Positions 7,507 to 15,974 of a stretch of DNA of 23,795 bases are shown one piece after another. Where the stretch lies: the IMG/VR virus record IMGVR_UViG_3300025118_000149, positions 1-23,795 of that record, one strand, 5' to 3'. A program made the position numbers and the translations under genes. The notes under the pieces are model-generated. The model made no database searches. It was given only the letters and a program-made list of their open reading frames with translations, and was not told the DNA's origin. The stretch's first letter is position 1. Every line of letters starts with the position of its first letter. This DNA comes from a virus.

Positions 7507-10500
7507 TTAATCTTTTATGTAACCAATATATTTGGTAAAAAAATTAAAAGTTTTTTGATAATATGAATTACTTTTATCTAATATTCCTATCTTATCACCA
7601 TAAGCCATTAGTGTATATCTCCCATTAGGTTTTAATCTAAAATCAGGTGGCCATACTTTATAATAATCTCCATCCCAATGATATGCTAAATCTACTGAAC
7701 CTCCTAGAGCTCCATATTTACTATAAAAAGTACTGTCATCACCATTATCATTTTGTGTTCGTATAGCAGTATTCGCAGAATCTTTATCTTTAAACTTTGC
7801 ATTAAAATTTCCCTCGTGATTTTGAATAACACCTTTAGAATCTTTAAGGTCACCTTTTAATTCAGAAGCCATTTTAAATTCTATAGCATAATCAAATGCC
7901 CAACTTTCATCATATTTAACTTGAATATCAGTCATATATTGAGCTAAATCTGCAATTTTTACTTGGTTACCATAAGTCCACACCCCATCATCAGCCTCTA
8001 TCTCATCTTCATAACCAACATTTGTTAAAGCCGATGGTGATAATCTAATTTTATCTGGTTGATTGCTAGGAGTTACAACAGTTGTTGCTTTTGGTAACAA
8101 TCTAAATTGAGTATCCAATGCAGTATACCAACCACCTGGACCAATTTCATGTGTTACTTTTATCACCTGTAAATAAGTTGACTCTTGATACCTCTTAGGT
8201 AAATAATCTACTTTAAAAGTATCACCCACTTGAATTGAAGCTATACCTAAAATTGTTAAATTTAAAGTATAAGGTAACAAGTTTGGTATTTCTGGTTGAA
8301 CAGTTGAGTTTATTGTATATTTATAATATTCTTTAAAGGTTTTAGCTACTTTAAATCCAGCAGCTTCAAGATTTGTGTCACTAATTTTTATAATTTCATT
8401 AGCTGATAGTTTTGGTTGTTTATCTGAATCTCCAGTTACAGATTTTTTATTTGTCAAACCACCTTCAATTACCTCATTTTTACTTGTATTGGGATTATAT
8501 ACCGTATCTGCTATTAACTCAGGCTGTTCCACAGTTGATATTTTATAAACATTAGTATCAAATAAATTATCAACGGATGTAAAAACATTGAAAACTTCAG
8601 AATCCACTTTAGGTTCATCTAATAATTGTTTAACTCTATGATTGCCCATATCAGGTTCATATATGATTTTTAATAAATCTTTATCGAGAGTTCCAGCAGC
8701 AATAGCTTGTTGAACATCAGAATTTGTTGAAAATACCGTATCACCAACACCCATTCCTTGTATTGCATACATATTACCAATATTACCTGATGGTAATTTA
8801 AATCCTAAATTATAATCTTTAATCATTGAATTAGGAGATTGAACTTGAAATGTAAAAAGTTCATCTTCATTTAAACCTTTGTTTTCAGATGTAATTGTAT
8901 AATTGGCATCTATTATTTCTATTTCAGCATCTGTTTCACCTTGTTTCATTCTCCAATCAAATAAACCATCACCTTCTTTATTTAATTCTTTTAAAATTTC
9001 TTGTATCACTTTTTTAACATCTGAATTAGATTCAAAGGCTTTTACAATCATATCTACATTAATAAAAATTTCTCTGATTGGTATCCTATTAATTTTTTTG
9101 TCATCTTCTGTTGTTAATTCTATTTTAACCCCATCTTCATCTAATACTTCAGGTGATTTTCCTTTTTGATATGAGTAAGAACCACCACCTTTGACTGTAT
9201 TACCTTCCGTATCGAGTTCCGCAGGTTCGTCACCATACCACCACTCTGGATACATAAAACTAGGCACATCTTCAGGTATTTGCATTAATACATGTTGTTT
9301 TTCTCTGTTTTTTATTGTCCATCGTGTGAAAGCATTTGATGAGTTCATTTTAACTTGTAGATTTTTACCATTGACTATATCATCATTATCTTTTCCAAAA
9401 CCAAATTGTGAATTTATTATTAAATCTTCAAATAAACCCCAAGCAATATAACTATTGTCCGCATTTAAGTTTTCTACAAAAACACCTGTTCTAATTGAGT
9501 TTCCTTCAGGTCCAGTTTTACCTGATAATTGTTGTTGTGCTAATAATAATAAATTTTTGTTGTAAATTTCTACAGTATCTGATGTTGAGTTAGCGTTTGG
9601 TGTTGACATTAATTGTTTTAAATCATTATCCGAATCTCCACCGTCTTCACCTTGTGAAACAACAGCCCTTAAACCTAAATACAAAATACCTCTTGTTAAT
9701 ATATTTTTAACTCTCATTCCAATATCATCATCAGTTGTGAAACTAAGTAGTGCACTATTTTTTGATGTTAAGGTAACTGAACAATCCACACCACCATCTT
9801 CTCTTACAGTAGCACTATAATCGATAACAATACCTTGTAGTACTTCAACATCACCTTGATTTTTTGTTATGAATCCTATTTTTTCATCATACAAATATTT
9901 CTGTAAACCACCATTGTCTTTTTCAGCGAAAGTAATTAAATCTTCAGGTCTGTATAAATTAGGTATATCCGAAAATCCAAAATCTACAAAAATTTGTGCA
10001 CCTGGTGCTAAAAAGTATTTTGAAAATATGTTATCAAAATCATAGAAGTTGTGAACTACAAAATTAACAGTAGTTTTTTTGATTAATCCCATACCACCTT
10101 CTGTTTCAGATGTTATGGATGTGATACCTGATTGTGGTTTCATTAATGGATTTTTTTCGGATTCGTTTGGAAACAATGCTTCAAAAGGACTTACAGATTC
10201 ATTCGGTTTAGCCTCTCCATAGTTTTCTAAATAATTATGATTACCAATTTCATAGGTTTTACGAACATAATCCATTTGGTCTCTTGTTCCACCTCTAACA
10301 ATGTATTCTTTTGGACTTCCATCTGGATTTTTTACTTCTGTAATTGAAGTTTTGTTTGTAACTGTACCAAACTCATCTGCTTTTTCTTTTTTCAATCTTG
10401 CAAGAGTTTCAGGACTTGGATCTTTAACATCAGCAGCTGGTATTGTTTCAAGAATTTCTATATCAGCGGATTCAATTATTTTAACTGATGTCCACATTCT

Positions 10501-10665
10501 TACGAATGGTAATTTATTAGCATAATCAAAATTAGATACTACTATATTTCTACCCTCTAAAGATTCACCTGGTTCTAAATTATCAGTTACTCCTTGTCTA
10601 GCTTCTAATTTATCTCTGACGATACCCTTTAAAGGTGTTCCAAAAATTCGTTTATTGATTGACAT
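7507..10665 (-). CDS. Large baseplate protein, probable hub component
   Basis: This 1052-residue virion protein lies between the LysM baseplate gene and the early operon. The N-terminus begins SINKRIFGTP. Residues 196-300 carry a conserved-looking beta block: TTVNFVVHNFYDFDNIFSKY, then APGAQIFVDFGFSD, then VLQGIVIDYSATV and VDCSVTLTSKN. Residues 810-860 read SIQVGDTFKVDYLP...VIKVTHEIGPGGWYTALDTQFR, a pattern like the beta-barrel found in gp27-type hub proteins that sit between tube and spike. A C-terminal domain of about 190 residues is unfamiliar and may decorate the baseplate. Its position in the tape measure-baseplate operon supports the role. The start has GAGGG upstream. Baseplate assignment is likely; hub versus wedge is uncertain. 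Confidence 0.6.
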   Translation of the reverse strand: MSINKRIFGTPLKGIVRDKLEARQGVTDNLEPGESLEGRNIVVSNFDYANKLPFVRMWTSVKIIESADIEILETIPAADVKDPSPETLARLKKEKADEFGTVTNKTSITEVKNPDGSPKEYIVRGGTRDQMDYVRKTYEIGNHNYLENYGEAKPNESVSPFEALFPNESEKNPLMKPQSGITSITSETEGGMGLIKKTTVNFVVHNFYDFDNIFSKYFLAPGAQIFVDFGFSDIPNLYRPEDLITFAEKDNGGLQKYLYDEKIGFITKNQGDVEVLQGIVIDYSATVREDGGVDCSVTLTSKNSALLSFTTDDDIGMRVKNILTRGILYLGLRAVVSQGEDGGDSDNDLKQLMSTPNANSTSDTVEIYNKNLLLLAQQQLSGKTGPEGNSIRTGVFVENLNADNSYIAWGLFEDLIINSQFGFGKDNDDIVNGKNLQVKMNSSNAFTRWTIKNREKQHVLMQIPEDVPSFMYPEWWYGDEPAELDTEGNTVKGGGSYSYQKGKSPEVLDEDGVKIELTTEDDKKINRIPIREIFINVDMIVKAFESNSDVKKVIQEILKELNKEGDGLFDWRMKQGETDAEIEIIDANYTITSENKGLNEDELFTFQVQSPNSMIKDYNLGFKLPSGNIGNMYAIQGMGVGDTVFSTNSDVQQAIAAGTLDKDLLKIIYEPDMGNHRVKQLLDEPKVDSEVFNVFTSVDNLFDTNVYKISTVEQPELIADTVYNPNTSKNEVIEGGLTNKKSVTGDSDKQPKLSANEIIKISDTNLEAAGFKVAKTFKEYYKYTINSTVQPEIPNLLPYTLNLTILGIASIQVGDTFKVDYLPKRYQESTYLQVIKVTHEIGPGGWYTALDTQFRLLPKATTVVTPSNQPDKIRLSPSALTNVGYEDEIEADDGVWTYGNQVKIADLAQYMTDIQVKYDESWAFDYAIEFKMASELKGDLKDSKGVIQNHEGNFNAKFKDKDSANTAIRTQNDNGDDSTFYSKYGALGGSVDLAYHWDGDYYKVWPPDFRLKPNGRYTLMAYGDKIGILDKSNSYYQKTFNFFTKYIGYIKD

Positions 10666-10667
10666 TT

Positions 10668-10937
10668 TTAACTACCCTCAGCGTCTACTGTTGTGGCTGG
10701 TATTCTCAATGATGTTCCTGCTGGTATGTTGTTTGTACTTAAATTATTAACTTTAGCTATGAACCACCATAATGATGAATCACCATAAAACCTATTTGCC
10801 AAATTATCACATCTATCACCTTCAACTGCAATAAAATAACTATCTGTATTTTTTTCTTCTACTTTTTTGTAAATAGTTGTTTCATAGTATTTTTTATTAC
10901 TCTTTTTACTTTTATCTGTAGATTTATATCTTGACAT
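10668..10937 (-). CDS. 53: LysM-domain baseplate protein (gp53-like)
   Basis: This 89-residue protein has a Lys/Ser-rich N-terminal arm (residues 1-30) followed by one LysM-like domain (about 35-80): YFIAVEGDRCDNLANRFYGD, WWFIAKVNN and IPAGTSLRIP. Small LysM proteins are a standard part of contractile-tail baseplates (T4 gp53 and the P2 gpX and Afp7/PVC7 groups), where the domain packs against the hub or wedge rather than binding peptidoglycan. It sits between two large baseplate genes, 2 bases from each, with GGAG upstream. T4 gp53 is longer (about 196 residues), so this is a minimal version. The fold is well supported; the exact equivalence is inferred. Confidence 0.8.
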   Translation of the reverse strand: MSRYKSTDKSKKSNKKYYETTIYKKVEEKNTDSYFIAVEGDRCDNLANRFYGDSSLWWFIAKVNNLSTNNIPAGTSLRIPATTVDAEGS

Positions 10938-10939
10938 TT

Positions 10940-12556
10940 TTAATCTCCGATATACCCATAAAATTGTGTTTCAAGATTTGGTACTGTAGAATGTATAACT
11001 TGATAACCAATGGTTGCTGTTACAAATTTTGGAACTCTTTTTCCAACTTCTGTTTCATATGGTGAAGCTTGGTCTACTGAATAAGATAATGATTTTACAT
11101 ATCCTTGAAGTTCAGAATTAGTTTTTCCAAACATATCACCTATTCTTAATTTTGTCAAAGGTGCTTTCATTCTATTACCATAACCAACATTTGTTACCAC
11201 ATTTGATGTAGTAGTTCCATCATCAACTTCTGTTGTAACCTCATCTTTAAAATATTCAGGATAACAAAGTGATGTTAATTTATTCATTTTTTCGTATATT
11301 TTACCCAATTCATCTTTTGTTTGTGCAAATAATTTAAGAGTAAAATTAATTTCTCTCTCCGACATACTATAAGTATAAACAGGTTCACTTCTTCCAATAT
11401 ATTGTGTTGAATTATAACTTGGTGAAATGTTTTCTGATAATCCTTCTATGAATGCTCTAAAAAATATATATGCACCATCTCTCATATCTTTAAAGTAAAA
11501 TGGCATTCCGTTTTCTTCACCCTCAATTGTTCCATCTTTCGTTGAGTTGGGGTGAGCATCTTCTATTTTTTCTTTATATTGTATTCTACCTAATCTTGAT
11601 GAAACCTCCGAATTACTAACACCAAAATCTAATAAGGTATGTTTATCACCCTTACCACTATAGGTACTTTTAGCATCTGTTGGAACACCACTTAAACCTT
11701 TTATTGATTCAACTAATTTATTACCAAAATCTGAAAGATTTGTATTATTTCCACTTTCATTAGATCCATCTGTAAAAGTATCGTTTATTTTGTATGAAGT
11801 TGAATTACCAGGATATTCATCACTTCCAAACCATGAACTTAAACCTGGCTCTGTTTTATCAAATAAACTAACAGGAACTCCACCAGCTCTAAATCCTGAT
11901 TGAATTAATGAAGAAATAGGATTATATGTTTGTTTAAACCTTTGTCTTGATTGTTGTAATTTACCATCTTTACTAATAAATACTGACTTAGAATTAGACC
12001 CTAAAAAGTTTTGCTTCGCAATAAAAGCTACACCTGCGGGAGATGTTAAAAATTTAGTAAGTCTTAGTGCATCCGTAACAGACCGAGCTATTGGTAAATC
12101 TCTACCACCAAAATTATTTAATCTACCATTTAATCCCCTATCACCACTAGAAGCTATTTTACTAACAATATATGGCTCTTTACCCGTATCTTGTAAAAAT
12201 TGTGAAACATTACCACCTAATCCTAAATTAGAAATTAATTTACCAACACCACTAATTACAGATGTTCTAAAATTGGTATCACCTCTAATATTTAAATTAT
12301 CACGATTTACATTTGGATAACTTATTGGTACTAATCCTTTATGAGATGGATTATCTAAAGGTGAATGATTTGAATCATATAATGATTCCCAACTCATTCC
12401 TTCAAGTGGTGGTTGTCCTATTAATTCATTTAATGGAGTTGTAGTGAATTGTGTTAACTTTGTATCATTTACATTAGTTATTACATTTGATGAAAATGAT
12501 TCAATGTTATTAATTAAATCTTCTTGAAATACACTTTTTAAATTTTCTAAACCCAT
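10940..12556 (-). CDS. Baseplate/tail-tube junction protein
   Basis: This 538-residue protein is encoded directly after the tape measure. The middle is Gly/Ser/Asn-rich and low in complexity (about 70-330). A structured C-terminal part begins near 355: MPFYFKDMRDGAYIFFRAFI, then NISPSYNSTQYIGRSEPVYT, EINFTLKLFAQT and MNKLTSLCYPEY. It ends with KAPLTKLRIGDMF and SVDQASPYE near the C-terminus. Blocks of this type occur in phage baseplate proteins that cap the hub and start tube assembly, a role filled by gp48/gp54 in T4. The gene order (tape measure, this gene, LysM, hub) agrees with T4 29-48-54. The N-terminus (MGLENLKSVF) resembles that of two neck-region proteins in the same window. AGGAG precedes the ATG. 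I am fairly sure it is baseplate but not which subunit. Confidence 0.6.
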   Translation of the reverse strand: MGLENLKSVFQEDLINNIESFSSNVITNVNDTKLTQFTTTPLNELIGQPPLEGMSWESLYDSNHSPLDNPSHKGLVPISYPNVNRDNLNIRGDTNFRTSVISGVGKLISNLGLGGNVSQFLQDTGKEPYIVSKIASSGDRGLNGRLNNFGGRDLPIARSVTDALRLTKFLTSPAGVAFIAKQNFLGSNSKSVFISKDGKLQQSRQRFKQTYNPISSLIQSGFRAGGVPVSLFDKTEPGLSSWFGSDEYPGNSTSYKINDTFTDGSNESGNNTNLSDFGNKLVESIKGLSGVPTDAKSTYSGKGDKHTLLDFGVSNSEVSSRLGRIQYKEKIEDAHPNSTKDGTIEGEENGMPFYFKDMRDGAYIFFRAFIEGLSENISPSYNSTQYIGRSEPVYTYSMSEREINFTLKLFAQTKDELGKIYEKMNKLTSLCYPEYFKDEVTTEVDDGTTTSNVVTNVGYGNRMKAPLTKLRIGDMFGKTNSELQGYVKSLSYSVDQASPYETEVGKRVPKFVTATIGYQVIHSTVPNLETQFYGYIGD

Positions 12557-12565
12557 TTCAATCTC

Positions 12566-14503
12566 CTATGCCATTCCTTCAACAGCATCACCTGTTGCAG
12601 CACCCATAGCTCTAGCTAATGCTGGTTTTGGACCTGATAAAGCACCTTCCAATACTGCAGCTACTCTTTCAAGTTTTTGAGTTGTTTCAGATTGTAATGC
12701 TTCTAATCTTGAAGTATCTACTCGTCCTCCACCTCCAGTTCCACCACCAATAGCTCCTGCCAAACCTGGCGCAGCCATTAAATCATCATTTTTACTTAAT
12801 TCAAATAAACCACCCTCTTTTGGTGACACCATTGTTTTACCTTTAGCTGGACTAATTATATCACCCGCAGGAGCAGCTGAAAGAGCTCCAATCATTGAAG
12901 CAACAGCTGCAGTAGCCAAACCAACTAATACAGGTGTTCCAAATCCAAGAGTAGTCGCAGAACCAGCTGCAGCAGCAGAAAAGAATCCTGCTATTGCATT
13001 ATATATGTTTGCAGCGGCTGCTAACATAGCTTTTCCTTTTATTGCGACGAATAATCCAAGTAAAGCTGGACCCATTCCAATAGTACTATCAATTACCTCA
13101 ACTAAACCACCGAATGTACCAACTATAAAATCTAATGTTGGGCCTAATGTTTCAGCTAATGTAACACCTATTGATTGTAAGTTATTAATTAAAGACGCTG
13201 TAGCGGTTAAAACTTCTTCTGGTATTGGTTTAATTTCTGTCTTAGATAATGCACCTTGAAGTGTTAATGCTTCTTTTTCTTTATTTACAATTTTTGCTAA
13301 TTCACCAACCTCTACACCAGCAGCGTCTGCTAGGGCTTTTCTTTGTATAGCATTCAGTCTATTAAATTCTTCAGCACTTCCGAGTTGTTCAACAACTGCA
13401 GCTGTAGCTCCCTCTATATCATTTGCCAATGCTAACTCTCTTGCTTTTTGGAAGTTTAATTTTCTACCAATTAATACTGACGCTTCATTCTCTGCATTTA
13501 AAGATGATTGAAAGTCTAATAATCCACTTGTAATTTTTTCAACTGATTGTAAATTTATTCCTAATTTTCTAGCTTGAACTGCAGCTCTTAAAATATTCTC
13601 ACCACCTTTATCTGCAAATTGTGCAAAGAACTCCGATGATTGTGCAACATCAGCTAATACTTTATCTGGTGCAACATTGTTAGCATTTGCCAATGAAGTA
13701 GTTGAAGCTAATAAATTAGCTGCTTGGTCACCAGTGAGATTTTGAGTCTGTGTGAATAAACCAATTAACTTAGTAGTATCTGTTAAACTAGCACCTGTTG
13801 ATACTGCTAATCTTGATACATTTTCTGATAACTTAGTAGATTCGGAGACACCAAGTCCAAATTCATTAGCTAAATTTGATGTTGCTACTTGTGCTTCTTC
13901 AGCACTCAACCCTAATGATGTAAATTGTGCATTTGCCCCAGCCAACTCATCTCTAAATTCCGTAACACCAATAACACCAAATTGGTCACCAATCGCTTGT
14001 TGAGTAGCGTTGAATGTTAATAGTGCGGCTGTAGCTATGGTTATTGGATTAGTTAAAAATGAACCTATGGAAGCACCAATTCCACCGAAAGCAGAATCTA
14101 CTTCACTTAATCCTTTTTTAAATGAATCTTGTATTTCAAGTGATTCTATCTGTACATCTAATGCAGCTTTATCTGTTTGAAGTGATTTTATTTTAGCAGC
14201 ACTAAACCCCTTTTGAAATTTACCAGCTTTAGTTCTCGATTTAGATAATGTTTCTTCAATTTCTGATTGTTTACTTTTTAGATTACTTATTCTCTGATCT
14301 AAACTTAAATTTTTATTATTATTTTGAACTAATGTAGCTAAGACAGTTGCTCTATCTTTCATATCATCAGTAATGTTTTTTGATGAGTCTTTTTGAGCTT
14401 GTAAAAGAGTTGCGTATTGTTGAGTTAAATTATTTTGTTCACGCAATCCTTCATTGATTTGTGCCTGTAAATCTTTTTTATCTCTTATTTCTTCGTTGGC
14501 CAT
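12566..14503 (-). CDS. Tail tape measure protein
   Basis: This 645-residue protein would set tail length and line the tube. The N-terminus (1-130) is coiled coil with many Gln/Lys. A hydrophobic stretch follows (about 142-168: IGASIGSFLTNPITIATAAL). Then comes a long Ala-rich helical body containing the typical tape-measure segment DTTKLIGLFTQTQNLTGDQA. A strongly hydrophobic block lies at 479-545 (PALLGLFVAIKG, LAAAANIYNAIAGFFSAAAA, VGLATAAVASMIGALSAA). A Gly-rich linker and a C-terminal helix end the protein. At the usual 1.5 angstrom per residue it predicts a tail of roughly 97 nm, close to T4. It lies downstream of the gp26-like chaperone candidates and upstream of baseplate genes, as expected. 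Its ATG has no good Shine-Dalgarno and is 4 bases after the previous stop, so coupling is likely. Confidence 0.85.
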   Translation of the reverse strand: MANEEIRDKKDLQAQINEGLREQNNLTQQYATLLQAQKDSSKNITDDMKDRATVLATLVQNNNKNLSLDQRISNLKSKQSEIEETLSKSRTKAGKFQKGFSAAKIKSLQTDKAALDVQIESLEIQDSFKKGLSEVDSAFGGIGASIGSFLTNPITIATAALLTFNATQQAIGDQFGVIGVTEFRDELAGANAQFTSLGLSAEEAQVATSNLANEFGLGVSESTKLSENVSRLAVSTGASLTDTTKLIGLFTQTQNLTGDQAANLLASTTSLANANNVAPDKVLADVAQSSEFFAQFADKGGENILRAAVQARKLGINLQSVEKITSGLLDFQSSLNAENEASVLIGRKLNFQKARELALANDIEGATAAVVEQLGSAEEFNRLNAIQRKALADAAGVEVGELAKIVNKEKEALTLQGALSKTEIKPIPEEVLTATASLINNLQSIGVTLAETLGPTLDFIVGTFGGLVEVIDSTIGMGPALLGLFVAIKGKAMLAAAANIYNAIAGFFSAAAAGSATTLGFGTPVLVGLATAAVASMIGALSAAPAGDIISPAKGKTMVSPKEGGLFELSKNDDLMAAPGLAGAIGGGTGGGGRVDTSRLEALQSETTQKLERVAAVLEGALSGPKPALARAMGAATGDAVEGMA

Positions 14504-14507
14504 TTAA

Positions 14508-14759
14508 CTAAACACCCTTAATAAAATCTTTTAATTTGAATTTATTGAGTTTAATTTTTTTCTTTGAACCATAGTCTTTCATTTCGTCATTCATCATTTT
14601 TTCTAAAGTTTCTACTTTTTTGTTTAAACTTTGAATGTCTTTTTTAATTTTACTATTTTTTTTGAGTTGGGGGAAGACTTTAAATATTTGTAGAAGATTA
14701 TCAAAGAATCCCTCTTTAATAATAGTATTGTTTTTCATATATGATTTTTTCTTTGACAC
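14508..14759 (-). CDS. Small basic coiled-coil protein, unknown function
   Basis: This 83-residue Lys-rich protein has a central amphipathic/coiled-coil helix (KIKKDIQSLNKKVETLEKMM, about 38-57) and a basic C-terminus. The start is a GTG with AGGAG 6 bases upstream. An overlapping ATG two bases earlier gives only eight codons. It lies between the gp26-like/frameshift pair and the tape measure, where tail-assembly accessory proteins are common. It is first in a unit headed by the 15-base late element. I do not recognise the family. A tape-measure chaperone or hub accessory protein is a guess from position. Confidence 0.6.
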   Translation of the reverse strand: MSKKKSYMKNNTIIKEGFFDNLLQIFKVFPQLKKNSKIKKDIQSLNKKVETLEKMMNDEMKDYGSKKKIKLNKFKLKDFIKGV

Positions 14760-14785
14760 ATTACTCTCCTATTTAGGTGTATCTA

Positions 14786-14800
14786 TTCATATATAAATAT
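14786..14800 (-). promoter_or_regulatory. Late promoter-like 15-base element, copy 1
   Basis: ATATTTATATATGAA on the minus strand is identical to the elements at 16469, 17082 and 19039. It ends 26 bases upstream of the GTG of the small gene and would drive that gene, the tape measure and the baseplate genes. Confidence 0.55.
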
Positions 14801-14815
14801 CAAATATGTAGAAAA

Positions 14816-15046
14816 TTACCTTTTAAATCTTGGGTTGGTTTTAGATTTTGATTTTTGTTGAGCCTTTTTCATCTCATCATTTTCTTTTTTACGAGTTTCT
14901 GATAATTGTTTGTAATAGAAATTTCTTAAATATATAGGCATATCATATACATCGGAATGTGTGAAACCTTTTCCATAATACATTAATTGAAATATTTGTT
15001 CGTGAATCTTAGGTTTGTCTTTAGGATTCAGGCCAAAAAAACCCAA
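14816..15046 (-). CDS. gp51-like small tail-assembly frame, probably expressed by frameshift
   Basis: This open frame of up to 76 codons encodes GLNPKDKPKIHEQIFQLMYY, then GKGFTHSDVYDMPIYLRNFY, and ends in a Lys/Gln-rich basic tail. Similar small proteins follow gp26 in marine T4-like phages, and T4 itself has gene 51 after 26. There is no ATG in its first 20 codons. The only early start is a TTG (15046) with no Shine-Dalgarno, and an in-frame TGA lies two codons before it. The frame overlaps the end of the gp26-like gene by 26 bases across GGGTTTTTTT. The natural reading is that ribosomes shift +1 (or -2) on that run, giving a fusion of about 314-315 residues, like lambda G-GT. The alternative is independent initiation at TTG or at the ATG near codon 22. 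Confidence 0.7.
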   Translation of the reverse strand: MGFFGLNPKDKPKIHEQIFQLMYYGKGFTHSDVYDMPIYLRNFYYKQLSETRKKENDEMKKAQQKSKSKTNPRFKR

Positions 15047-15761
15047 CTGTCATTGGTATATTTACCTTGACAGTTTCACCTCCAATTTCTATTTCCTGTG
15101 ATAACTCAATATCTGGTGAATTTTTTTTGATTTGTTCTCGTAAAAACATTGAATCTCTTGATAACATATTTTGAGATATATCATTAATTACTGATTGTGA
15201 ATTATCACCATCAACTTCTTTAATAATATATCTTAATCTTGTAGTTAATTCAGGAGATACAGAACCTAATTTCTTAGAAGCTTTTAAATCAGTTTCAATT
15301 AATCTTTCTTCCTTACCTGTAAGTAAACTAAATTTAATTTTCTTTTTAGATATTGGAAGTGTTATTTCAAATAAATTTTCTGAAATACCTTTTGGTAATT
15401 TTTTAAATGGACAATCCGCTAAATTAAATGTATGATTTATTGTTTCACCATTATTTGGATTTGTAACTTGACATTCATACTCAGGCCCATAAGCTAATAT
15501 TCTAGCTGCAACCATTACAGCATTTTTATCACCCAATATCATATCATCTGTTTTCACACCATCTGTTAATATTAATGAATCCAATAATCTATCAATCACA
15601 ACACCTTTTTTAATAAGATTCTGTGATGTTAATATATCTTCTTCTTTTGCAGTCATATACTTGACTTCCACTTTACCCTCTTTTAAAGGATGCCCTTCTG
15701 GATATAATTTACCCTCACTTGGTAAATCAATTATTTCACTTGGAAATTTATTATCTGCCAT
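15021..15761 (-). CDS. 26: gp26-like baseplate hub/tail assembly protein
   Basis: This 246-residue protein opens with FPSEIIDLPSEGKLYPEGHP (5-24) and KVEVKYMTAKEEDILTSQNL (31-50), which I recognise from gp26-family proteins of T4-like phages (T4 gp26 is 208). The remainder has a beta-rich segment around YECQVTNPNNGE, followed by ITLPISKKKIKFSLLTGKEE. It ends in IPMTVGFFWPES. T4 gp26 is described as a hub component or assembly factor. The position upstream of the tape measure, and an overlapping out-of-frame partner, fit a tail-assembly chaperone. GGAGG precedes the ATG. The last codons contain the G3T7 slip site. Confidence 0.8.
   Translation of the reverse strand: MADNKFPSEIIDLPSEGKLYPEGHPLKEGKVEVKYMTAKEEDILTSQNLIKKGVVIDRLLDSLILTDGVKTDDMILGDKNAVMVAARILAYGPEYECQVTNPNNGETINHTFNLADCPFKKLPKGISENLFEITLPISKKKIKFSLLTGKEERLIETDLKASKKLGSVSPELTTRLRYIIKEVDGDNSQSVINDISQNMLSRDSMFLREQIKKNSPDIELSQEIEIGGETVKVNIPMTVGFFWPES
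15035..15044 (-). promoter_or_regulatory. Candidate programmed +1/-2 frameshift site
   Basis: On the minus strand GGGTTTTTTT is read GGG TTT TTT TGG in the gp26-like frame. Skipping one T, or slipping back two, continues as GGC CTG AAT in the downstream frame. A -1 slip meets TGA within three codons, so it is excluded. Mu uses -2 and SPP1 uses +1 in tail genes. Confidence 0.55.
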
Positions 15762-15773
15762 TATAACCTCCGA

Positions 15774-15953
15774 TTATTTTGATTCGGAAACAGACGCTTG
15801 TCTATAACCTGTAACTAATTTTTTTATTTCACCAATGGCTTTTCTAGCTCTACCACCAGCTGCTTTCGTACCTTTTTCTGAAAATACTGAATGATTTTCT
15901 TCAAATTGTTCGAATAATTCTTTTATATCATTATATAATTTATCTGTTGACAT
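15774..15953 (-). CDS. Histone H1-like (Hc1-type) small DNA-binding protein
   Basis: This 59-residue protein has the layout of bacterial H1-like proteins: a short helix (LYNDIKELFEQFEENHSVF), then the motif EKGTKAAGGRARKAIGEIKK (26-45), then LVTGYRQ. The K-x-K-A-A-G-x-R-x-R-K-A pattern is typical of the small H1-like proteins abundant in Bacteroidota. It has a good GGAG 6 bases before its ATG and lies between the lysozyme and the gp26-like gene under the same late promoter element. It may condense phage DNA, act on host chromatin, or be packaged. Late placement favours a packaging or virion role, by inference. It is short but convincingly coding: the neighbours are spaced around it at 12 and 21 bases. 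Confidence 0.75.
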   Translation of the reverse strand: MSTDKLYNDIKELFEQFEENHSVFSEKGTKAAGGRARKAIGEIKKLVTGYRQASVSESK

Positions 15954-15974
15954 TTTTGTCTCCTATAACTTTGG

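Noticed and set aside
14735-14761. ATG at 14761 as the start of the small basic gene
   Set aside because: Its frame stops after eight codons; the GTG at 14759 gives the long frame and a better ribosome-site spacing.
15028-15041. Classical -1 frameshift at the G3T7 run
   Set aside because: The -1 frame reads TTG GCC TGA and stops at once, so only +1 or -2 leads to the downstream frame.
14816-15046. Independent translation of the gp51-like frame from TTG at 15046
   Set aside because: There is no Shine-Dalgarno, unlike the other TTG start at 20746 which has AGGAG; a frameshift explains it better, although it is not excluded.
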